From NCBI RefSeq assembly GCF_020176955.2, contig NZ_JAIUCZ020000001.1, positions 124,001 to 188,000 on the forward strand: DNA of 64,000 nucleotides, written 5' to 3'. The first letter of the stretch is position 1; every line of letters starts with the position of its first letter. This document shows positions 58,647-64,000 of the stretch, one piece after another. Source of the stretch: Nocardia sp. alder85J. GTDB taxonomy: Bacteria > Actinomycetota > Actinomycetes > Mycobacteriales > Mycobacteriaceae. The position numbers and the translations under genes are program-made. The notes under the pieces were generated by a model. The model saw nothing but the letters and a program-made list of their open reading frames with translations, was not told where the DNA came from and searched no databases.

Positions 58647-59366
58647 TCACCGCGCCAACGCGGTCTCCAGCAGCGCCACCGTTGCGGCCCAGGACAGCGC
58701 GTCGGCCTCCGCGTTGTAGGAGATGCCGTCGCGGCCCATGGCGTCGGCGTCCGGATCGGTGAATCCGTGTGCCGCGCGCTGGAATACGGTGAGGGTGTAA
58801 TCCGCACCGGCGGTGGACAATTCGCTCTCCAGCCGATCGATGTCGGCCCGCGGCGCGAACGGGTCCAGCGCGCCGGCGTACACCGCCACGTGCGCCCGCA
58901 CCGCCCCCGGTTCGGCGGGCTGCTCGGTGCTCAGCAGGCCGTGATAGCTGACCACGGCCTTCACCTCGGCGCCGCTGCGGGCCAGTTCCAGCGTGCAGCG
59001 ACCGCCGAAGCAGAAGCCGATCGCCGCGGTCCGGTCCGCGTCGACCTCCGGCCGCGCGGCCAGGGTGTCGTGCCAGGCCACCATGCGTTCGCGCAGCCGC
59101 TCCGGCTTGGCCAGCAGCGCGACGAACGGCGCCCCCGCCTCCTCGGCGACCGGATAGGACCGCCCGCCGCCGTACATGTCGACCACCAGCGCGGCATAGC
59201 CGAGCCGGGCCAGCCGCGCCGCGCGCTCCCGCATCATGTCCGTCGGCCCGAGCGCGGTGTGCACGACGAGCACGCCCGGATGCGGGCCGGGCCCGTCCGG
59301 CACGGCCAGCCCGCCGATCAGGTCCGCTCCGTCGTGATGCAGCGGCACTGCCGCGAATTCCGTCAC
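58647..59366 (-). CDS. Dienelactone hydrolase family protein
   Basis: This is a 239-residue alpha/beta hydrolase with the Cys nucleophile in GFCFGGR, the acid Asp in GALDPFAP and the His in AAHGFTDP. The family opens enol-lactones, a late step in ring breakdown, although many members have other esterase jobs. GTG at 59366 was preferred because AGAGGAG lies about 9 bp upstream; an in-frame start at 59402 has no such site. The operator-like ATTCTC dyads are 50-75 bp upstream. Confidence 0.87.
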   Translation of the reverse strand: MTEFAAVPLHHDGADLIGGLAVPDGPGPHPGVLVVHTALGPTDMMRERAARLARLGYAALVVDMYGGGRSYPVAEEAGAPFVALLAKPERLRERMVAWHDTLAARPEVDADRTAAIGFCFGGRCTLELARSGAEVKAVVSYHGLLSTEQPAEPGAVRAHVAVYAGALDPFAPRADIDRLESELSTAGADYTLTVFQRAAHGFTDPDADAMGRDGISYNAEADALSWAATVALLETALAR

Positions 59367-59414
59367 CGATCCGTCTCCTCTGTCGCATGCGAGCTCGATC
59401 ACACGAGCTCCAGC

Positions 59415-59442
59415 GAGAGTCTAATTCTCCTAATCGGAGAAT
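59415..59442. promoter_or_regulatory. Operator-like dyads GAGAGT-CTA-ATTCTC and ATTCTCC-N5-GGAGAAT
   Basis: The 15-mer GAGAGT-CTA-ATTCTC (59415-59429) differs from the perfect dyad at 25560 in one arm base. It overlaps a second perfect dyad, ATTCTCC-TAATC-GGAGAAT (59424-59442). Both lie upstream of the dienelactone hydrolase gene and just after the acyl-CoA ligase gene end. Confidence 0.65.
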
Positions 59443-59469
59443 CTCAATACGAATCGGGGCTCTGACGGT

Positions 59470-60999
59470 TCAGCGGTAGCGTTCGCGCAGCTTGCCCTTG
59501 ACCAGTTTTCCGGTCGGGGTGCGGGGCAGGTCGCGGGTGAATTCGATCCGGCGCGGCACCTTGTAGTGGGCGATGTGGTCGCGCAGGTAGTCGCGCAGCT
59601 GCTCGGCCAGTTCCGGTCCGGGTTCGGCCCCCGGCGCGGGTTCCACCACCGCGAGCACCGATTCGCCCATCTCCGGATCGGGCACGCCGATCACGCCGAC
59701 GTCGAGCACCGCCGGATGCAGCGCCAGCGCGTTCTCGATCTCCTGCGGATAGATGTTCACGCCGCCGGAGATGATCATGAACGCCTTGCGGTCGGTCAGG
59801 TACAGATAGCCGTCGGCGTCCATGTAGCCGACATCGCCGGTGGTGGTCCAGGTCGGGTGCTCCGGATGCCGGGACTCGGCGGACTTCTCCGGGGCGTTGT
59901 GATACTCGAACGGCCAGTCCTCGCGCTCGAAGTAGATCAGCCCGGTCTCGCCGGTGGGCAGTTCGGCGCCGTCGTCGGCGCAGATGTGCAGGATGCCGAT
60001 CCCGGCCCGCCCGACCGAGCCGGGCCGGCGCAGCCATTCCGCGCTGGAGATGAAGGTGCCGCCGTTGCTCTCGGTGGACGAGTAGTACTCCTCCAGCACC
60101 GGCCCCCACCAGTCGATCATCGCCTGCTTGACCTCCACCGGGCACGGCGCGGCGGCGTGTACCGCCACGCGCAGGCTCGACAGGTCGTAGCGTTCGCGAA
60201 TCTCCTTGTCCAGCTTGAGCATTCGAATGAACATCGTCGGCACCCACTGGCTGTGGGTGACCCGGAACCGTTCGATCGCGGCCAGCGCTCCCTCGGCGTC
60301 GAACTTGTCCATCAGCACCACGGTGCCACCCAGTGACTGCACCACGCCGCCGAATCGCAGTGGCGCGGCATGGTAGATCGGCGCGGGGGACAGGTAGACG
60401 GTGTCGGTGTCGAAGCCGTACCGCGGCCCGAAGATCGCCACATAGGGATCGCCCGGCTCGTGCACCTCGCGCTCGGGCAGCGGTTGCTTGATTCCCTTGG
60501 GGCGCCCCGTGGTTCCCGAGGAGTAGAGCATGTCGGAGCCGCGCGGCTGCTGCGGTAGCGGCTCGGCCGACACCGTCGTCAGCGCCTGTTCGTAGCTCCG
60601 GTATCCGGGGACGGAACCGTGATACGCCAGGCGGATTTCCGCCCGCGGTGTCGCGTCGACGATCTTCTCCGCCAGCGTCGCCAGCGTCGCGCTGACCACC
60701 ACCGCGCGGGCGCCGCAGTCGTCGACGATGTAGGCGGCCTCGTCCGGGCTCAGATGGTTGTTGACGGCGGTGATGTACAACCCGGATCGCAGTGCCGCCC
60801 AATAGATTTCGAAGACCCGCGGATGATTATCCGCGATCAGCGCGAGATGGTCGCCGCGGCGCAGCCCGGCCTCGTACAGGAATCGGGCCAGCCGGGCGGA
60901 ATTCTCCTCCAGTTCGCGATAGGTCAGCACCTCGCCGGTGGACGCCGAGACGGCTGCGGGCTTGTCCGGAAATCTCGAAACATAGGCACCGGGATACAT
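59470..60999 (-). CDS. Acyl-CoA ligase (AMP-dependent)
   Basis: This is a 509-residue CoA ligase with YSSGTTGRPKGI, YYSSTESNGG, TTGDVGYMD, DRKAFMIISGGVNIYPQE and the catalytic Lys in PTGKLVK. ATG at 60999 follows GGGAG; upstream frame continues but reads unlike the family. It is the third CoA ligase in the window, and with the dienelactone hydrolase downstream it probably feeds an acid into the same catabolic network as the 49748 operon. The acid is unknown. Confidence 0.9.
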   Translation of the reverse strand: MYPGAYVSRFPDKPAAVSASTGEVLTYRELEENSARLARFLYEAGLRRGDHLALIADNHPRVFEIYWAALRSGLYITAVNNHLSPDEAAYIVDDCGARAVVVSATLATLAEKIVDATPRAEIRLAYHGSVPGYRSYEQALTTVSAEPLPQQPRGSDMLYSSGTTGRPKGIKQPLPEREVHEPGDPYVAIFGPRYGFDTDTVYLSPAPIYHAAPLRFGGVVQSLGGTVVLMDKFDAEGALAAIERFRVTHSQWVPTMFIRMLKLDKEIRERYDLSSLRVAVHAAAPCPVEVKQAMIDWWGPVLEEYYSSTESNGGTFISSAEWLRRPGSVGRAGIGILHICADDGAELPTGETGLIYFEREDWPFEYHNAPEKSAESRHPEHPTWTTTGDVGYMDADGYLYLTDRKAFMIISGGVNIYPQEIENALALHPAVLDVGVIGVPDPEMGESVLAVVEPAPGAEPGPELAEQLRDYLRDHIAHYKVPRRIEFTRDLPRTPTGKLVKGKLRERYR

Positions 61000-61173
61000 G
61001 CGACTCCCAACTCGACAGCGGCGGCGAACACACGTTTCCGTGTGCCTGTGACGGTAGACACCGGGTTGTACACCGTCAAGGATGATCTTGATCGGCCATG
61101 TCGATTCCGGGTCGTCCCGTTCGAGGAGTGGGTACGGGCCGAACGGTCCGCTCATTCATGGAAAGGAAACCCC

Positions 61174-61746
61174 ATGCGCAAGGTCGTGGCACTCGAGCAC
61201 ATCACCCTCGACGGCTTCGCCTCCTCGGGCAAGGACCTGGGATTCGAATTCACCTGGCCCGGCTACAGCGAGGAACTGGCCGCGTACGTCGGGGACGTGG
61301 TCCAGGCCGATTTCGACACCGCGATGTACGGCCGCGAGACCTATCTCGGCATGTACGGATACTGGTCGGCGCAGCCCACCGCCGAGAGCACCCCGGGGGA
61401 GCGGGCGCACGCCGAATGGGTCAACGCCGTGGACAAGGTGGTCTTCTCCACCACGCTGGAGTCGGCGGAGTGGAACAACACCCGGCTGATCGCCACGGAC
61501 GTGGCGCAGGAGGTGCGGGCGCTCAAGGCGAAGGCGGGCGGCGCCCTCGCGATCTACGCCAGCCCGAAACTGGTGCATTCCTTTCTCGACATGGGATTGA
61601 TCGACGAATTCCGCATTCTGATCCATCCGGTGACGCTCGGCGCGGGCACTCCGCTGTTCCACGACAAGGCGCAGATGAATCTCGAACTGCTGGAATCCCG
61701 TTCGTTCGATTCCGGCGTGGTGTACGTGCGGTATTCCGTGCGCTGA
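61174..61746 (+). CDS. Dihydrofolate reductase-fold (RibD C-terminal) protein
   Basis: This is a 190-residue protein of the DHFR/RibD C-terminal superfamily: VVALEHITLDGFASS at the start, AMYGRETYLGMYGYW, KVVFSTTLES and LIDEFRILIHPVTLGAGTPLF. It binds NADPH and reduces an unknown substrate; such proteins are not the folate enzyme. AAAGGAAA precedes the ATG. It stands alone, with a terminator hairpin after it. Confidence 0.88.
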   Translation: MRKVVALEHITLDGFASSGKDLGFEFTWPGYSEELAAYVGDVVQADFDTAMYGRETYLGMYGYWSAQPTAESTPGERAHAEWVNAVDKVVFSTTLESAEWNNTRLIATDVAQEVRALKAKAGGALAIYASPKLVHSFLDMGLIDEFRILIHPVTLGAGTPLFHDKAQMNLELLESRSFDSGVVYVRYSVR

Positions 61747-61770
61747 CGCTGATATAAGTTCCGGTTATGG

Positions 61771-61803
61771 CAGGCAGTGCGGGAACGGTCGCCGCACTGC
61801 CTG
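61771..61803. terminator. Perfect 12-bp hairpin terminator
   Basis: CAGGCAGTGCGG (61771-61782) pairs with CCGCACTGCCTG (61792-61803) around a 9-nt loop, 25 bp past the DHFR-fold gene. It is between convergent genes and probably serves both. Confidence 0.75.
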
Positions 61804-61900
61804 CGGCGGCCCGCGCCCGCGAATACCGATTCAGAGAATTGTATTTCTTGCTGCGAGAATAATAATCTTGCCCGGAGGTCCGGGCAAGGACGCGATTCCC

Positions 61901-62854
61901 TCAGGCCCAGTTCGGATTCCACGGTTGCGGCGCCAGGAACCGGGCCGGCCAGATTCCGGTCCTGGTCATCCGGCCCACCTCCTCGCGCAGCACGTCGCCG
62001 ACCCGGAAGGCGAACTCGCGCGGCAGATCCATCCGGCCGGAGGAGGCCACCACGATGTGCTGGGTCAGGGCCGGCGCCGTCAGCGGCGCGTAGCGGATGC
62101 GCTCCCGCGCGATCTCCGCGCCGCAGGCGGAGACCGGCAGTACCGCACAGGCTTCGCCGCGCTCCACCAGATCCAGCAGCACCGGCAGCGAATCGGTCGT
62201 GATCGGCGCCTGCACCCGCAGCATCAGCCGCAGCGCGGCATTCTCGACGGTGCTCGCGATGCCGATCGGCGAGGCGGGCAGCACCAGCGGCATGCCGACC
62301 AGCCGGGTGAAGCTGATCGGCCGGTCCGGCCGCAGCTCCGATTCCGGCCCGCCGACCACGACCAGATCCTCCACCAGCAGGTCCCGGGCGAACAGCCGCT
62401 CGTCGCTCACCTGGTTGATCACCGACGAGTCGATCCGGCCGCGCATCATCTCCTCGATCAGGGTGTCGGCCCCGGCGACCGTCAGGTGCACGCTGACCTT
62501 GGGGAACGCCGCGCGCAGGCCGGTCAGCAGCGGCCCGGCCAGCAGCGGCGCGACCGTCGGCACCATGCCGAGATGCAGGGCGCGCTCGATGCGGGCCAGT
62601 GGCGACCCGGCGTAGTGCAACGCCAGCTCCAGTTGCCGTAGCGGGGCGGCGGTGGAGGCGCGCAGCCGCTCCCCGTCCTCGGTCAGCTCCACCCCCCGCC
62701 GGGTGCGGTGGAACAACGTGATGCCGAGATCCTCCTCCAGCAGCCGGATCTGGCGGCTCAGCGCCGGCTGCGCGACCCCGAGGACGGCCGCGGCCCGGGT
62801 CATGGAGCCCTCCTCGGCGATCCGCAGGAAGTACTTCAGCCGGTGGGTGTCCAT
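61901..62854 (-). CDS. LysR-type transcriptional regulator
   Basis: This is a 317-residue LysR regulator with HTH GSMTRAAAVLGVAQPALSRQIRLLEEDLG and an effector domain with MVPTVAPLLAGPLL and RGEACAVLPVSACG. It is divergent from the SDR at 63027. A direct repeat TAACACG-TGCCA-TAACACG at about 62865-62883 lies next to its start and may be part of its binding site. Confidence 0.9.
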   Translation of the reverse strand: MDTHRLKYFLRIAEEGSMTRAAAVLGVAQPALSRQIRLLEEDLGITLFHRTRRGVELTEDGERLRASTAAPLRQLELALHYAGSPLARIERALHLGMVPTVAPLLAGPLLTGLRAAFPKVSVHLTVAGADTLIEEMMRGRIDSSVINQVSDERLFARDLLVEDLVVVGGPESELRPDRPISFTRLVGMPLVLPASPIGIASTVENAALRLMLRVQAPITTDSLPVLLDLVERGEACAVLPVSACGAEIARERIRYAPLTAPALTQHIVVASSGRMDLPREFAFRVGDVLREEVGRMTRTGIWPARFLAPQPWNPNWA

Positions 62855-62864
62855 CGCCGCACGG

Positions 62865-62883
62865 TAACACGTGCCATAACACG
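62865..62883. promoter_or_regulatory. TAACACG direct repeat, candidate LysR site
   Basis: TAACACG occurs twice with a 5-bp spacer, 11 bp upstream of the LysR start and in the divergent region shared with the SDR and sulfotransferase genes. It is the only ordered repeat in this 172-bp intergenic region. Confidence 0.4.
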
Positions 62884-63026
62884 GTGATATGACTGTCCGC
62901 CGAAATCGGTATTGGCCGGTGAAATGCGCCGAGTCCTAACCTTCCAGCACAGGATCTTCCAGACCGGGCCTGCGACGCCCGACGATCCGGATGCGCTCCA
63001 ATGCCGGAGCGGGAGAGGAGTTTCCG

Positions 63027-63899
63027 ATGGAGACTCAGGAACAGGACTGGTCCCGGATATTGGGTTTCGACCGGCTTCCGTATCACATCGTCGACAAACG
63101 GGTCAGTGACCTGCTCGATCTGCGCGGCCGGAAAGCGGTGGTCACCGGGGCCGGTGGCGACGGCCTGGGGCATGCGATCGCGAATCGGCTCGCGGGCTGC
63201 GGCGCGGATATCGCGCTGGTCGGCCGCACCTTCGAGAAGGTGGAGCGCCGGGCGAAGGAGATCGAGCAGCGCTGGGGCGTGCGCACGGTCCCGGTCCGCG
63301 CGGACATGTCCGACTGGGACCAGGTGCACCGCGCGGTGGCGGAGAGCCGGGAAGCGCTGGGCGGCTTCGACATCATGATCAACAACCCGGTCATGGTCAC
63401 CGCCGGCGCCTTCGACCGGCACACCAAGGCCGATATCGACATGACCGTGCTCGGCAGCCTGACCATGATGATGTACGGCGCGCACGCCGCGCTGGAACAT
63501 CTGCTGCCGCAGGGTTCGGGCAAGATCATCAACATCGGCGCGATCGCCGGGCGGGTGCAGCAGTCCGGCCTGACGGTGTATTCGGCCTGCAAGGCGGGGG
63601 TCATCGGCTTCACCCGCAATCTCGCGCACGAGTACTCCTCGCGCGGGATCAGCGTGATGGCGGTGGGGCCGGGCATCATGCTCAAGGACGATATGAAGCG
63701 GTACCTGCTGAATCCGGCCAACGACGCCGAGCGGGCCGGCCGCGACGCGATCGCGGAGTCGATCACCGAGCGGGTGCAACTCGGCCGGGCCGCGCTGCCC
63801 GAAGAGGTGGCCAACGTGGTGGCCTTCCTGGCGTCCGAGGCGGCGAGCTACATGTGCGGGCAGACGATCGACGTCGCCGGCGGCCAGTGGATGGGGTGA
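63027..63899 (+). CDS. Short-chain dehydrogenase/reductase
   Basis: This is a 290-residue SDR with the cofactor motif TGAGGDGLG, INNPVM in place of the usual NNAG, the catalytic Ser in GAIAG and YSACK. An N-terminal extension of about 30 residues (DWSRILGFDRLPYHIVDKRV) precedes the fold. ATG at 63027 follows AGAGGAG. It ends 3 bp before a sulfotransferase-type gene and is divergent from LysR. It probably oxidises a lipid or sterol-like alcohol, by analogy only. Confidence 0.88.
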   Translation: METQEQDWSRILGFDRLPYHIVDKRVSDLLDLRGRKAVVTGAGGDGLGHAIANRLAGCGADIALVGRTFEKVERRAKEIEQRWGVRTVPVRADMSDWDQVHRAVAESREALGGFDIMINNPVMVTAGAFDRHTKADIDMTVLGSLTMMMYGAHAALEHLLPQGSGKIINIGAIAGRVQQSGLTVYSACKAGVIGFTRNLAHEYSSRGISVMAVGPGIMLKDDMKRYLLNPANDAERAGRDAIAESITERVQLGRAALPEEVANVVAFLASEAASYMCGQTIDVAGGQWMG

Positions 63900-63902
63900 C
63901 CG

Positions 63903-64000
63903 GTGCCCACTGTCGATGACATGCTGAAAGCCGCTGTGGCGCAGACGAATCTGCGTGACTTCGGCGACGACTCGTTCCGCGGGGGGCTCGGGGTCCTGCT
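63903..64000 (+). CDS. Sulfotransferase family protein, 5' part only
   Basis: The window ends 32 codons into this gene. GTG at 63903 is 3 bp after the SDR stop. The N-terminus (PTVDDMLKAAVAQTNLRDFGDDSFRGGLGVLL) follows the conserved start of mycobacterial and nocardial sulfotransferases of the Stf type, which bind PAPS further along. The catalytic region is outside the window. Confidence 0.7.
   Translation, partial: MPTVDDMLKAAVAQTNLRDFGDDSFRGGLGVL

Noticed and set aside
1..64000. Genomic island or prophage covering the window
   Set aside because: No integrase, transposase, tRNA or att-like repeats were seen and base composition is even.

Overview
The window is high-GC, gene-dense actinobacterial DNA. 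It carries a mycofactocin cluster, many acyl-CoA ligases and hydratases, an Ltp/DUF35 aldolase pair, P450 chemistry, a nitroreductase of the deazaflavin (DDN) type and a PASTA-less Ser/Thr kinase. This fits a Mycobacteriales member and looks most like Nocardia or Rhodococcus. Genus is an inference; there is no rRNA or tRNA in the window. No insertion sequence, prophage or CRISPR array was seen.

Layout. (1) 1-7428: mycofactocin biosynthesis in the order mftA-mftB-mftC-mftE-SDR-mftF-mftD, followed 14 bp later by a class III nucleotide cyclase. (2) 7525-11511: an aldehyde dehydrogenase, two paralogous Gly-rich secreted proteins and a LysR regulator. (3) 11649-15069: acyl-CoA dehydrogenase, CaiB-type CoA-transferase and FAS1-like dehydratase, divergent from the LysR gene. 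(4) 15119-20830: thioredoxin, a DUF2637 membrane protein, an XRE-cupin regulator with twin operators facing a thioredoxin-reductase-like flavoprotein, and a secreted esterase. (5) 19850-21619: a decayed zone with a truncated amidohydrolase and an HxlR/aldo-keto reductase pair that have both lost their 5' ends at one junction. (6) 21623-28014: acyl-CoA catabolism (crotonases, two acyl-CoA ligases, amidohydrolase). (7) 28106-33787: secreted protein, MFS transporter, an odd tail-to-tail pair (CoiA-like membrane-anchored protein and a sigma-4-HTH/TnsA-like protein) and a receptor kinase.

(8) 34061-47039 is the most striking block: an organosulfur-scavenging island. It holds a DszA/NtaA-type flavin monooxygenase, a two-domain sulfurtransferase, GntR and IclR regulators, a DszB-like protein that keeps a Cys-His-Arg triad, an SsuA-C-B type importer, an SsuD-type monooxygenase, a truncated luciferase-like protein and a leaderless solute-binding protein. 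From 40697 to 47039 the genes overlap one another, so they form one operon. IclR-type palindromes lie at its promoter. The logic is import of an organosulfur compound, C-S cleavage to a sulfinate, desulfination to sulfite, and sulfur handling.

(9) 47059-49553: an ANTAR protein and two phosphotransferases. (10) 49748-58642: a second tight operon (CoA-transferase, DUF35, Ltp-type aldolase, ALDH, amidohydrolase, 3Fe-4S ferredoxin, SDR, P450, nitroreductase-like protein, TetR). It looks like a catabolic pathway for an unknown ring or branched acid in which retro-aldol cleavage is followed by aldehyde oxidation. (11) 58647-64000: dienelactone-hydrolase-like protein, a third acyl-CoA ligase, a DHFR-fold protein, LysR, SDR and the start of a sulfotransferase. 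A shared 15-bp element of the form AGA(A/G)T-N3-ATTCTC occurs at three catabolic promoters (25560, 27142, 59415) and may tie regions 6, 10 and 11 into one regulon.
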